Below are positions 1-8,634 of a stretch of 64,000 nt of DNA, piece after piece; the stretch's first letter is position 1; each line of letters begins with the position of its first letter. Under the pieces are notes generated by a model. The model saw nothing but the letters and a program-made list of their open reading frames with translations. It searched no databases and was not told the origin of the DNA. A program made the translations under genes and the position numbers. This DNA is from Hyphomicrobiales bacterium (GTDB lineage: Bacteria; Pseudomonadota; Alphaproteobacteria; Rhizobiales; Beijerinckiaceae). Location of the stretch: contig JAGWTA010000010.1 of the NCBI GenBank assembly GCA_028869185.1, forward strand, positions 1-64,000, given 5' to 3'.

Positions 1-1
1 G

Positions 2-850
2 GCGGCGGCGTGCAACGTCACACAGCCGACGTTGAGCGGTCAGATCGCCAAGCTGGAAGAAGAATTGGGCGTGAAATTGTTCGAGCGCGAGGGCCGACGC
101 ATCCGCGTCGCCGCGCGCGCGGAGCCGATCATCGCGCATGCGCGCATGGCGATCGCGGCGGCGTCGGACATTGTTGCAGCCGCACGCGCTTCGCGCGACC
201 CGCTCGTTGGCCCGATCCGGCTCGGCGTGATCGCGACGATCGGGCCTTATCTCACGCCCTATCTTCTCGCGGCGGCGGCGCGCGAGCTGCCGCAGGCGCC
301 GATCATGCTTGTCGAAGACCTGACCGGACATCTGTTGCCGATGCTCGCCGACGGCCGGCTCGACGCTGCGATCATCGCCACCGATCCTGATGGCGAGCGC
401 ATCGATACGCTTGCGCTTTACGACGAACCCTTCCTGCTGGCCGCAAGCGCGAGCGATGCGCTGGCCGGCCGCAAGTCCGTCGCGGTGGAAGAGCTCGACC
501 CAAAATCGTTGCTGTTGCTCACCGATGGACATTGTCTGCGCGATCAGGCGCTCGAATTGTGCCGGCACCCGGACGTTGGCGCGGGCGCAGCAGCCGACAT
601 GCGCGCCGCCAGTCTCGAAACGCTGCTGCATCTGACGGCGGCCGGCTATGGCGTGACGCTGGCGCCGCAAATGGCGATTGAAAGCTGGCGCGACCACAAG
701 GGCCTCGTCGCGCTGCCGCTGCATGGCGCGCAAGTGTCGCGGCGCGTGCGGCTCGCCTTCCGACGCGACACGCCGCGCAAGAAAGCGCTCGAAACGCTCG
801 CGCGCGCCATTCGCGAAAGCGCGCCGGCGTGCGTCGCCGCGACGAAATAG
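2..850 (+). CDS. oxyR: OxyR-type LysR regulator (5' end outside window)
   Basis: LysR-family, peroxide-sensing transcriptional activator, truncated by the window edge. The reading frame is open from base 2, and its first residues are the end of the LysR helix-turn-helix (VTQPTLSGQIAKLEEELG), so the TTG at 32 is not the true start. The regulatory domain carries the OxyR hallmark DGHCLRDQALELC. Its two cysteines are nine residues apart, the same spacing as the redox pair Cys199/Cys208 of E. coli OxyR, and SLETL follows as in OxyR. A redox-active OxyR is therefore well supported. Its usual targets, ahpC and ahpD, lie 1.9 kb downstream, separated by one unrelated TadG-like gene. No classical OxyR operator was recognised by eye. 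Confidence 0.93.
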   Translation, partial: AAACNVTQPTLSGQIAKLEEELGVKLFEREGRRIRVAARAEPIIAHARMAIAAASDIVAAARASRDPLVGPIRLGVIATIGPYLTPYLLAAAARELPQAPIMLVEDLTGHLLPMLADGRLDAAIIATDPDGERIDTLALYDEPFLLAASASDALAGRKSVAVEELDPKSLLLLTDGHCLRDQALELCRHPDVGAGAAADMRAASLETLLHLTAAGYGVTLAPQMAIESWRDHKGLVALPLHGAQVSRRVRLAFRRDTPRKKALETLARAIRESAPACVAATK

Positions 851-996
851 GTCGCCAAACAGTTATAAAATTCAACGGCGTTTTGCCGTTTTCGTCTGCG
901 CGCATTCGCTGACGTTGCAGATACGCAATACCCTTTCACCGCATTGTTTTAACGAATATTTTTTGCATTTTGAGCAATTCGACACGTTTTTCGATT

Positions 997-1014
997 CAGG
1001 TTTTAACGAACCTG
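997..1014. promoter_or_regulatory. Inverted repeat in AT-rich leader of TadG-like gene
   Basis: A 6-bp inverted repeat (CAGGTT, spacer TTAACG, AACCTG) sits about 40 bases upstream of the TadG-like start. It lies in the only AT-rich stretch of the 204-base gap after oxyR (about 940-1014). It could be an operator or part of a promoter. There is no T-tract for a terminator. Function is inferred from position only. Confidence 0.25.
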
Positions 1015-1054
1015 CGCGCACAGTCGGCGCCGATATTCGAACCGTTCTGCGATC

Positions 1055-2719
1055 ATGCGAATTCCAACGCTTTTCAAAAACACCGAGGGATCGGTGGCCG
1101 TTATCTTCGCCCTTGTCTTTACCGCGGCTGCGGCAGTTGCCGCATTTGCGATCGAGCTTGGGCAATTGCAGAACCGCCGCGTCCGCCTTCAGGCGGGCGT
1201 CGATGCGGCCGCGCTCGCGGTCGCCTCGGCGACCCAAAACACGAGCACGCCGCCATCCAACGCGCAACTGAACGCCATGGCGAAAACGTTGCTTCAGCAG
1301 GACGCGGGCGCCCAGGCGCAACTGGCCGAGCTGCACGCCTGCACGCCCAGCGCCAACGATTGCACGACGACGTCCGGGACCACGCTGCAATCGGGGCGAG
1401 TCTATCTGCGCGCGACCATGTCCTCGCCATTCTGGTTTTCGTCGCTGATCGGGATGGTGACGGGCAAAACCCCGGCCGCGATGCAGGTGGGCGCGGTGTC
1501 CATCGCAAATTCGCCGGTCGCCACCTATGTCGACATCTACGTTCTTGTCGACATTTCCGGATCCATGGGTCTTGGCGCCTCGCCTTCCGACCAAACGGCG
1601 TTGACCGGGAAATACGGCTGCGCCTTCGCCTGCCATAACTACAATCCCGCGAACCCGAGCGATACGTCAAACGACTGGGTCGTCGGCGCCGCCAACGCAG
1701 GCATCACGTTACGGCTCGACGCGATCAAATCGTCGCTCAAGGCCGCCGTCGCGCGCGCGCAATCGCTCCAGATCACGCAGGGATCGAAAATCCGCTTTGC
1801 GTTTTACACCTTCGCCAATCCGTTCAATCAAATCCTGCCGATTTCCTCGACTTACGGCTCGCCCGCCGATACGACGCCGACGACGATCTACGGCGCTGTC
1901 AATTCGCTTGCGATCCCGCGCTACAATTCAGGCACCGATATGCCGAACGCGCTTGCAAAGATGGCGGCCATCGTTCCTGCGACAGGCGATGGAAAAACGC
2001 AGGCGACGCCCAAGACGTACGTTTTCTTCGCGACCGACGGAACAGCCAATCTCACCGACGATCAGGCGGGCGGCGCCTGGGTTCCCTATGCCGACTGGGT
2101 CAACTGGAACCCGACAGCGCTCAGCAATTCACAATGGACGTCCTACGTGAACCAAACCGCCTGGGGTTCGACCAGCGTCTCCGCGTCCATCGGAAATCCA
2201 GCGCGGACAGCGACGGTTTACGACGGGCCCGCGACGATGTCGGGACTCGTTTGCAGCAATATGGTCGCCATGAACAATGCGGTCCTGGAAACGGACCCCA
2301 CCAAGGTTGCGCAAATTTTTTCGGTTTCCAGCCCGTGTTTGCCGCAACCTTTTTCGATCGACTATTTCACGAAAACGCTAAGCGGCGTTTCGCCCGCAAT
2401 CACGATCAACGGAACAAAGGGTTTGGGCACGGTGGCGCAGGAGCAGATGATGATGCTTCCAATCGACCCCGCATGGTGCGCCAGACTGCGCGCCAATACG
2501 AATTTGATGACGCTTTACACGACCTATTATCTTCCTGCGCCGCCGCGCGCCGCCTACATCAACTATCTCGCAGTAAACGTAGAGCCGAAGATTGCAGGCA
2601 ATATGCAGGCCTGCGCATCCAGTCCCGCATACGCCTTCGTCGCCAGCGACGCAGCCGGCATTTCCACCTCGATCAATGCGATGCTCGACACGGCCGCAAA
2701 GGTCAAACTGCTGAAGTAA
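1055..2719 (+). CDS. TadG-like protein with von Willebrand A domain
   Basis: 554 aa. The N-terminus has the TadE/TadG layout: a short basic start, the EGSVAVIFAL pattern, one hydrophobic segment (about 12-34), then an ELGQLQNRRVRLQAGVDAAAL stretch. A von Willebrand factor A domain follows, with a MIDAS motif DISGSM at 166-171 and a large insertion; the C-terminus ends in hydrophobic LLK as in TadG relatives. TadG proteins are anchored in the inner membrane and exposed to the periplasm, and are associated with Flp/Tad pilus assembly. No other tad, cpa or flp gene is nearby, so this is an orphan copy and its role is uncertain. A CxxxCH sequence (CAFACH) follows the MIDAS by about 20 residues. 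A second paralogue lies at 40191-41561. Confidence 0.82.
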   Translation: MRIPTLFKNTEGSVAVIFALVFTAAAAVAAFAIELGQLQNRRVRLQAGVDAAALAVASATQNTSTPPSNAQLNAMAKTLLQQDAGAQAQLAELHACTPSANDCTTTSGTTLQSGRVYLRATMSSPFWFSSLIGMVTGKTPAAMQVGAVSIANSPVATYVDIYVLVDISGSMGLGASPSDQTALTGKYGCAFACHNYNPANPSDTSNDWVVGAANAGITLRLDAIKSSLKAAVARAQSLQITQGSKIRFAFYTFANPFNQILPISSTYGSPADTTPTTIYGAVNSLAIPRYNSGTDMPNALAKMAAIVPATGDGKTQATPKTYVFFATDGTANLTDDQAGGAWVPYADWVNWNPTALSNSQWTSYVNQTAWGSTSVSASIGNPARTATVYDGPATMSGLVCSNMVAMNNAVLETDPTKVAQIFSVSSPCLPQPFSIDYFTKTLSGVSPAITINGTKGLGTVAQEQMMMLPIDPAWCARLRANTNLMTLYTTYYLPAPPRAAYINYLAVNVEPKIAGNMQACASSPAYAFVASDAAGISTSINAMLDTAAKVKLLK

Positions 2720-2731
2720 GGCGCGCGCCCG

Positions 2732-3256
2732 TCACACGCTCGCCGCTTCCAGGGCGATCGCCGCCGATTGGATCACTGCTGCATAACGCAAGGCCGCCTG
2801 CGTCATATCCGCAGTCATGCCGCCCTCGCGCACAACTTTCTCGTGACTGTCGATGCAGGCGCCGCAACCGTTAATGGCCGACACCGCGAGACACCATAAT
2901 TCGAATTCGACTTTCGGCACGCCGGGATTGGCGATGATGTTCATGCGCAGGCGCGCGGGCATCTTCCTGTATTCTTCGTTCGAGGCCAGATGCGTTGCGC
3001 GATAATAGACGTTGTTCATCGCCATCATGGTCGCGGCGGCGAGCGCAGCGCTTTTTGCCTGCGCCGACAGATGCGGCGCAGCGTCTTCAGCCACAGCGGC
3101 GCGCAGTTGCGCGTTGCGCGAGGCGATGGCGCAGGCCAGCAGCAATCCCCATTTGGTCTGCGGCTCGAGCTTGTCCTCGCCGACAATGGTGGAGAGATTG
3201 AGCTTCACGTCTTTGGCAAAATCCGGAAACGTTTCGCGCAGGGTTTCGATCGACAT
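2732..3256 (-). CDS. ahpD: Alkyl hydroperoxidase AhpD
   Basis: 174 aa, the usual AhpD length. AhpD is a carboxymuconolactone-decarboxylase-fold disulfide reductase that recycles AhpC, itself re-reduced through a lipoamide system in mycobacteria. The active-site motif is clear: [12 protein letters not shown] gives the CxxC pair plus the downstream histidine. The gene follows ahpC on the same strand with a 76-base gap that holds a strong terminator-like hairpin, so the level of ahpD may be set by read-through or by its own promoter. The downstream neighbour is convergent and only 12 bases away. Confidence 0.95.
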   Translation of the reverse strand: MSIETLRETFPDFAKDVKLNLSTIVGEDKLEPQTKWGLLLACAIASRNAQLRAAVAEDAAPHLSAQAKSAALAAATMMAMNNVYYRATHLASNEEYRKMPARLRMNIIANPGVPKVEFELWCLAVSAINGCGACIDSHEKVVREGGMTADMTQAALRYAAVIQSAAIALEAASV

Positions 3257-3276
3257 CGGATGGTTCGCCCACTTTT

Positions 3277-3313
3277 AAAAAAAAAAAAGACGAAGCGGGC
3301 ATCCCGTTTCGTC
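3277..3313 (-). terminator. Rho-independent terminator between ahpC and ahpD
   Basis: Read on the minus strand, an 11-bp stem (GACGAAACGGG paired with CCCGCTTCGTC, one G-T wobble, ATG loop, 3289-3313) is followed directly by a run of twelve T (3277-3288). It begins about 20 bases after the ahpC stop codon and ends about 20 bases before the ahpD start, so it sits inside the ahpC-ahpD unit. Confidence 0.88.
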
Positions 3314-3332
3314 CGTCTACATGGAAACGGCG

Positions 3333-3887
3333 TCAGGCCGCGTTGAGCGTTTTGCCGCCGACTTCGCGATTGCAGGGGCACAATTCGTCCGTCTGCAGGG
3401 CGTCCAGAACGCGCAGCGTGTCCTTGGGAGCGCGGCCGACATTCAGGTTCGTCGCATAAACGTGCTGGATGACGTTGTGCGGATCGACGACGAAGGTGAC
3501 GCGATAGGCGACGCCGTCCGGCGAACGCACGCCGAGGCCGTCGGTCAGCGAGCCATTCGTATCGGCGAACTGCCAGATCGGCAGCTTGTTGAGATCCTTG
3601 TGATCGCGGCGCCAGGCGAGCTTGACGAATTCATTGTCGGTCGAGCCGCCGAGCACGACGGCGTCGCGGTCGGAAAACTCCTTGCCGAGACGGGCGAATT
3701 CGGCAATTTCGGTCGGGCAGACGAAGGTGAAATCCTTGGGATAGAAAAAGATGACCTTCCACTTGCCGGGAAAGCTCTCCTGCGTCACCGTCTCGAACGC
3801 GCTCTGGCCGTTCTCTTCATGCGCGTTGAAGCCGGGCTTCACGCCCGTGACGTGAAAATTCGGCAGCTTGTCGCCGATGCCTAACAT
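3333..3887 (-). CDS. ahpC: Peroxiredoxin AhpC
   Basis: 184 aa, full length. Peroxiredoxin that reduces hydrogen peroxide and organic hydroperoxides in the cytoplasm. The peroxidatic cysteine lies in FYPKDFTFVCPTEI and a C-terminal CPCNR motif supplies the resolving cysteines. This is the AhpC type that works with AhpD rather than with AhpF. ATG at 3887 is preceded by a good AGGAG Shine-Dalgarno sequence. It is divergent from the ABC-F gene across a 94-base spacer and is probably under the OxyR encoded at the left edge, as in other bacteria. That regulation is inferred. Confidence 0.95.
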   Translation of the reverse strand: MLGIGDKLPNFHVTGVKPGFNAHEENGQSAFETVTQESFPGKWKVIFFYPKDFTFVCPTEIAEFARLGKEFSDRDAVVLGGSTDNEFVKLAWRRDHKDLNKLPIWQFADTNGSLTDGLGVRSPDGVAYRVTFVVDPHNVIQHVYATNLNVGRAPKDTLRVLDALQTDELCPCNREVGGKTLNAA

Positions 3888-3981
3888 ATTTAACTCCTGA
3901 GGATGCTGCGCCCGGGAGGGGGCCGTGGGGGAGGCCGCGGTTTTAATTCAGCGCCATCACAGGATCAACAAGCCGCAGCCT

Positions 3982-5817
3982 ATGAACATCATCGACCTTA
4001 CCTATCGCCTCGGCGCCCGGCTGCTGTTCGACGGCGCATCCGCACAATTGCCGACAGGCGGCCACATTGGGTTCGTCGGGCGCAACGGAACCGGCAAAAC
4101 GACATTATTCAGACTGATTTCCGGCGAGATCGCAGCCGAAAGCGGCGAGATCGCCCTGCCCCGCCGCGCGCGGCTCGGACGGGTCGAGCAGGAGGCGCCG
4201 GGCGGTCCGGAACGGCTGATCGATTTCGTGCTGGCGGCGGACGGCGAACGCGCCGCATTGCTCGCCGAGAGCGAAAGCGCGCAGGACGCGAATCGAATTG
4301 CGGAAATCCATGCGCGGCTCGTCGATATCGACGCCCATTCGGCGCCGGCGCGCGCGGCGCGCATTCTTGCGGGGCTTGGTTTCGACGAAGCCGCCCAACA
4401 GCGCGCTCTTTCCGAATTTTCCGGCGGCTGGCGCATGCGCGTCGCGCTGGCGGCGGTGCTTTTCACGCAGCCGGACCTGTTGCTGCTGGACGAGCCGACC
4501 AACTATCTCGATCTCGAAGGGGCGCTCTGGCTGGTCGAGCATCTCAAGACCTATCCCGCCACCGCGCTCGTCATCAGCCACGATCGCGATCTGCTCGATG
4601 CTGTGTGCGATCACATCCTGCATCTCGATCACGCCAAACTGACGGTGTGGCGCGGCAATTATTCGAGTTTCGACAAGCAGCGCCGCGAGCAGATGACGCT
4701 TGTCGCAAAAGCTGCCAAGAAGCAGGAAGAAAAGCGCGCGCATCTGCAGGCTTTCGTCGACCGGTTTCGCGCCAAGGCGACCAAGGCCCGGCAAGCGCAA
4801 TCGCGCCTCAAGATGCTCGAAAAGATGGAGCCCGTCGCCGCGCTCATCGATCACGATGTCGCGCCGATCATCCTGCCCTCGCCGCAAAAGCCGCTGTCGC
4901 CGCCGATCGTGACGATCGAGCGCGTGAATGCGGGCTATGCCGGAGCGACCATCCTCAATCGGCTCGATCTGTCGATCTCCAACGACGACCGCATCGGTCT
5001 GCTCGGCGTCAACGGAGCCGGCAAATCGACGCTCGCCAAACTGATTGCCGGGAGGATCGAGGCGCAAAGCGGCAAGATCGTGCGCGCGGCCAAACTCGAT
5101 GTCGGCTTTTTTGCGCAACATCAGGTCGACGATCTCGACAGCGGCGACACCCCCTATTCCGCCGTCGCGCGGCTCATGCCCGACGCGCCCGAGGCGCGCA
5201 TCCGCGCTCGTGTCGCGCAGATCGGTTTTTCAGGCGAGCGCGCCGACACGCGCGTCGCGCAATTGTCCGGCGGGGAAAAGGCGCGTCTGCTGCTTGGCCT
5301 CACGACATTCGAGGGGCCGCATCTGCTGATCCTGGACGAGCCGACAAACCATCTCGATATCGACTCTCGCGCAGCCTTGATCGAAGCGATCAACGATTAC
5401 GAGGGCGCGGTCATTCTCGTCTCGCACGATCGCTATCTTTTGGAAGCCTGCGCCGACCGTCTCTGGCTCGCAGCTGACGGCTCCGTGAAGCCATTCGACG
5501 GCGACATGGACGATTATGTGAAGCTGGTGCTCGATCGCGCGCGCGGCGCTATGCGCGCCGAAAAAATCGCGGGTCCGGAGAAGCCGCGTCCGCAGCGCCA
5601 GTATGTCGCCAAAAAATTGCGCGCTGCCGAAGAGCGCATGGAAAAACTCGCCGAACTCATGAAACGTGTCGACGAAGCGCTGGCCGATCCGGATGTTTAC
5701 ACAAGAGATGCGGACAAGGCTGGGCGCCTTGCCGCGCAACGAACCGAACTGGCGGCGGCTCTCGCCGCCGCCGAGGACGATTGGCTGGCGCTTTCAGCAG
5801 AAGCGGAAAACGCCTGA
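3982..5817 (+). CDS. ABC-F family ATPase (YheS/Uup-like)
   Basis: 611 aa from the ATG at 3982; an upstream in-frame start at 3925 would add 19 residues with no similarity to the family. Two ABC ATPase domains in one chain and no membrane segments, as in ABC-F translation factors. First Walker A GRNGTGKT (33-40), signature FSGGW, Walker B LLLLDEPTNYLD. Second Walker A GVNGAGKST (342-350), signature LSGGEKAR, Walker B LLILDEPTNHLD. The linker (about 225-290) is rich in charged residues, as in the P-site tRNA interaction motif, and a basic coiled-coil-like tail follows. Members act on the ribosome. The exact subfamily cannot be settled by eye, though the length fits YheS. Confidence 0.9.
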   Translation: MNIIDLTYRLGARLLFDGASAQLPTGGHIGFVGRNGTGKTTLFRLISGEIAAESGEIALPRRARLGRVEQEAPGGPERLIDFVLAADGERAALLAESESAQDANRIAEIHARLVDIDAHSAPARAARILAGLGFDEAAQQRALSEFSGGWRMRVALAAVLFTQPDLLLLDEPTNYLDLEGALWLVEHLKTYPATALVISHDRDLLDAVCDHILHLDHAKLTVWRGNYSSFDKQRREQMTLVAKAAKKQEEKRAHLQAFVDRFRAKATKARQAQSRLKMLEKMEPVAALIDHDVAPIILPSPQKPLSPPIVTIERVNAGYAGATILNRLDLSISNDDRIGLLGVNGAGKSTLAKLIAGRIEAQSGKIVRAAKLDVGFFAQHQVDDLDSGDTPYSAVARLMPDAPEARIRARVAQIGFSGERADTRVAQLSGGEKARLLLGLTTFEGPHLLILDEPTNHLDIDSRAALIEAINDYEGAVILVSHDRYLLEACADRLWLAADGSVKPFDGDMDDYVKLVLDRARGAMRAEKIAGPEKPRPQRQYVAKKLRAAEERMEKLAELMKRVDEALADPDVYTRDADKAGRLAAQRTELAAALAAAEDDWLALSAEAENA

Positions 5818-5821
5818 CGCC

Positions 5822-6118
5822 TTACCAGCGCGGGCCGTAGAAGCCCGGCGGCGGATACCGGCGCGGGCCATAATAGCGGCGCGGGCCGTAGTAATAGCGG
5901 CGATAATAGCGCGGACGCGGCGGGCCCCAGTAAGGTCCGGTGCGCCAGCAGCGGCCCCACGCGTTGCACACGATGCGCGCCTTCTCGACGGAAACAGCGT
6001 GATCGGCTGCGACCGACACGCCGCGGTCGACCATAGGCGCCGCAGCGGCGGGAGCGGCCGCGGACAACAGTCCGCCGAACGCAGCAGCAGCGAGCGCGAT
6101 TTTCCAGTTCGCTTTCAT
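5822..6118 (-). CDS. Small secreted Tyr/Arg/Pro-rich protein
   Basis: 98 aa from the ATG at 6118, chosen because GGGAGA lies just upstream and a clean signal peptide follows (KANWKIALAAAAFGGLLSAAAPAAAA). The mature part has one NAWGRCW segment with two cysteines, then a C-terminal third made almost wholly of Tyr, Arg, Pro and Gly in repeats such as YYGPRRY. Proteins of this make-up are common in Rhizobiales and have no defined function. The gene ends four bases from the convergent ABC-F stop. Secreted or envelope location is inferred from the signal peptide. Confidence 0.75.
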   Translation of the reverse strand: MKANWKIALAAAAFGGLLSAAAPAAAAPMVDRGVSVAADHAVSVEKARIVCNAWGRCWRTGPYWGPPRPRYYRRYYYGPRRYYGPRRYPPPGFYGPRW

Positions 6119-6195
6119 GGTGGTTCTCCCTTCAAAGCCCCATCTTCCCCACATTAGGGACCTGCACGTGAACGTCGCTTGAACGTCTTTGTTCC

Positions 6196-7356
6196 TCATT
6201 TTCGCAGGCCGGAAGCCATGACCCCGGCCGCCGACACAACAGCCAGCAGCGCCAGAACGCCCATCGTGCCGGAAAATCCCAGACGCGCGATGCTCCAGGT
6301 TTCGGGCAGCGGCATGGCGTATAGCCCGACATTGAAACAGGCATTGAGCAGCGCCTGCGGTCCGGCGCGGCGCGAGGCTTCGAGACCGTCGCTCACCCAG
6401 GCTGTTAAAACCGGATAGGTGACGCTGTAGCCCATGCCGAACAAAACGCCGCCGAGCGCGACGAGCCAGGGGTTCGAGCCGGCAAGCGCGACGCAGACGA
6501 ACGCGACGCCCTGTGTCGCAAGCCCGCTCGCGACGAGCCGGAAACGCGCGACATCTTCAAGACCGCCGACCGCCAGAGCGCGCGAGGCGAAGAGCGTGAC
6601 GGTCGACGCTGTGAAGAACGCCGCCATCGGCACGCCGCGCTCGCGCAACGCGGCCGCCATGTAAGCCGTGCAAAATCCAAACAGCGCGCCGTTCACGAAA
6701 ACGGCAAAAAGCGGAACGGGCCTCGCCTGCCCGATCGCCTGCATCAAGGCCAGGCCCTCGGTGCGCGGCGCCCGTTCCAGCGGGCGCAGCGTGAATGTCA
6801 GCGCCAGGCCGACGAGCGCGGGCGCAGCGACAAGAGCAAACAGGAATCCGTCGCCCCAGCGGTCGATGATCCATTCGCCGAATGGCGGCGCAAGCGCCTG
6901 CGAGAGCGGCAACACCGATATGAGCAGGCCAAGCAGAAACAGCATGCGGCGCGCGGTCAGGCGCGACTGCGTGTAGGTGACGACGGAAGCCAGAAATAGT
7001 CCCTGCCCGGCCCCCTGCAGAATGCGCGAGCAAACAGCGCCGTAAAATGTCGTGCGCGTGATCTGAAACGAAGCGACGCCGACAATGGTGAGCGCCATGG
7101 CGAGCCGCAATGTCGCAAGTACGCCGAGGCGTGCGGCCACTTCTCCGGAGATCAGCGCGAAGAAGATGACGGGCGCAGCGATGGAGGAGATGATGACGCC
7201 GATCGAGCCGAGCGACTGACCGTTGCGCGCGAGCACGACAGACAGCAGCGTCGCATGTGCGTTCATGAAAGCGACGAGCAGACAAGCGATGCCGAGCCGG
7301 ACATATTCGCCCTTCGCGCGCGCATCGATAAAGGCGCCGTCCTCCAGGAGATTCAT
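6196..7356 (-). CDS. MFS transporter
   Basis: 386 aa with about twelve hydrophobic segments in two halves, as in the major facilitator superfamily. Sequence such as SRILQGAGQGLFLASVVTYTQSRL in the first half and the GLEASRRAGPQALLNACFN loop in the second fit MFS exporters. The start is set at 7356 because this ATG overlaps the TGA of the upstream methyltransferase gene (ATGA), which implies translational coupling; a start 21 bases upstream at 7377 is possible. It is the last gene of the unit holC - methyltransferase - MFS. The substrate cannot be predicted. Confidence 0.82.
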   Translation of the reverse strand: MNLLEDGAFIDARAKGEYVRLGIACLLVAFMNAHATLLSVVLARNGQSLGSIGVIISSIAAPVIFFALISGEVAARLGVLATLRLAMALTIVGVASFQITRTTFYGAVCSRILQGAGQGLFLASVVTYTQSRLTARRMLFLLGLLISVLPLSQALAPPFGEWIIDRWGDGFLFALVAAPALVGLALTFTLRPLERAPRTEGLALMQAIGQARPVPLFAVFVNGALFGFCTAYMAAALRERGVPMAAFFTASTVTLFASRALAVGGLEDVARFRLVASGLATQGVAFVCVALAGSNPWLVALGGVLFGMGYSVTYPVLTAWVSDGLEASRRAGPQALLNACFNVGLYAMPLPETWSIARLGFSGTMGVLALLAVVSAAGVMASGLRK

Positions 7357-8036
7357 GCGCGAAACAGCGCGCGCCAATGGCGCCCGCGCGGGCCGCCTTC
7401 GGGAATGTCCTCCAACGCTTCGAGGCGCAACCCCGCTTGCGCGATCGTGTCGATCTGGCTGCGCGTCAGCGGCCAGGGCGGCCCGGGAATTTCCTCGCGT
7501 TCATCGCGCGCGCGGGCTATCACGAGCAATTGCGCACCCGGTTTCAGCGTCTGCGCGATGGCGCGCGCCGCCGCCGGAAGCGCTGCTGGGCCCAGAGCCT
7601 GCAACGTGTAGCATTCGTGCGCGAAATCGAATGCGCCGCGCCAATCCCGCGGCGTCGCGAACAGATCGGCGGCGCGATAATCGACGCTGCTTTGTGGAAA
7701 CCGCTTGCGCGCCCAGGCGATGGCGTTCTCCGACAGATCGAACGCGCTGGTTTGCGCGCCCGCTTTCGCAATCGCCTCGGCGTTGTCGCCAAGCCCGCAA
7801 CCGATGTCGAGCGCGCGGCCGGTCAAGCGCCTGTCCCTGAGCCAATCGGCGAGCAAGGGATGGGGCGCAAGATCGGCCCAGGGAACGCGCGCGGCGTCGC
7901 CTTCGGCAAGATCGTAGACGGCGCGGAACCAGTCCCGGCGATAGGGATCGCTGTCGCCATGCATCGCCGGATCGAGCGCATTGATCTGATCGCGCGCCTT
8001 GGCGCGGCGGGCGGCGAAATCATCGGAATTGCTCAC
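7353..8036 (-). CDS. Class I SAM-dependent methyltransferase
   Basis: 227 aa. Rossmann-fold methyltransferase with motif I LDIGCGLGDNAE near residue 97 and a following acidic position (AFDLSE) for the adenosylmethionine ribose. The order of motifs resembles small-molecule methyltransferases of the thiopurine/UbiE-like type; the substrate is unknown. Both ends overlap neighbours by ATGA: the start overlaps the holC stop and the stop overlaps the MFS start, so the three genes are very likely co-translated. Confidence 0.85.
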   Translation of the reverse strand: MSNSDDFAARRAKARDQINALDPAMHGDSDPYRRDWFRAVYDLAEGDAARVPWADLAPHPLLADWLRDRRLTGRALDIGCGLGDNAEAIAKAGAQTSAFDLSENAIAWARKRFPQSSVDYRAADLFATPRDWRGAFDFAHECYTLQALGPAALPAAARAIAQTLKPGAQLLVIARARDEREEIPGPPWPLTRSQIDTIAQAGLRLEALEDIPEGGPRGRHWRALFRA

Positions 8037-8497
8037 GCCATTTTCTCCCAGCGTCCGTCATCGTTCTGGCGCCAATAGGACAGCGCGTGCCCGGCGTCAC
8101 GCAACTGCCGAAACTGCGCGCGCGCCTTTTGCAACGCTTCCTCGTCGCGTCCATCGAACATCACGATGGCGCGTTCTTTCGGCGCGCTCGCGGGATCGGC
8201 GATGATCGATTGCACATCAGCCCCATCGATGAAAAAACGCACGGCGGCCGCATTCGGATTGTCGTTCGTCGCCGTAAGCCAAACGGGTTGTTCTGCGCCC
8301 TCGCCCTCGCGAGAGGAGCCATGGGGCAGAAAGCTGTCGTCGTTATAGGTCCAGAGGCGATCGTCGAGCGCGGCGAGCCGTTCCTCGTTCTCTCCTTGCA
8401 CCACCGCCCTCCACCCGCGCGCCAAAGTGCGCTCGATCAGCGCGGGCAGCGCATCCTCGAGCGTCCGGCGCTGCAGATGGTAGAACCAGATTTCCAT
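8033..8497 (-). CDS. holC: DNA polymerase III chi subunit
   Basis: 154 aa, the usual size of alphaproteobacterial HolC. Chi links the clamp loader to single-strand-binding protein during replication. The sequence starts MEIWFYHLQRRTLEDALPALIERTL, and contains the family pattern of a middle WTYNDDSFLPHG segment and a later RAIVMFDG strand. The start at 8497 matches the family N-terminus; the open frame extends upstream without similarity. In many proteobacteria holC directly follows pepA; here a DUF2270 gene on the other strand lies between them. Confidence 0.9.
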   Translation of the reverse strand: MEIWFYHLQRRTLEDALPALIERTLARGWRAVVQGENEERLAALDDRLWTYNDDSFLPHGSSREGEGAEQPVWLTATNDNPNAAAVRFFIDGADVQSIIADPASAPKERAIVMFDGRDEEALQKARAQFRQLRDAGHALSYWRQNDDGRWEKMA

Positions 8498-8634
8498 GGC
8501 GATATGGGTAGGCGGGAACGGGCGCGGCGGCAATGGCCGACGAATTTCCGGGCTGACGGGCGGCGCGACTTTGCGGCAGGATGCGCGCAGCGGCCAAAGA
8601 AGCCGCGCATTACCAAAAACGTCGAGGGGGACCC

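Noticed and set aside
1610-1650. CAFACH in the TadG-like protein as a true cytochrome c heme site
   Set aside because: CxxxCH is a rare heme-binding form and there is no cytochrome fold around it. It is reported only as a motif worth checking.
3325-3880. Long open frames opposite ahpC, fabF, dnaB, lptD, pepA and most other genes
   Set aside because: High GC content keeps antisense and shifted frames open. These lack family motifs, ribosome-binding sites and operon context, and the true frames carry clear catalytic motifs.
3900-3981. G-rich tract before the ABC-F gene as an operator or quadruplex
   Set aside because: The G-runs are irregular and no symmetric or repeated motif supports a specific site.
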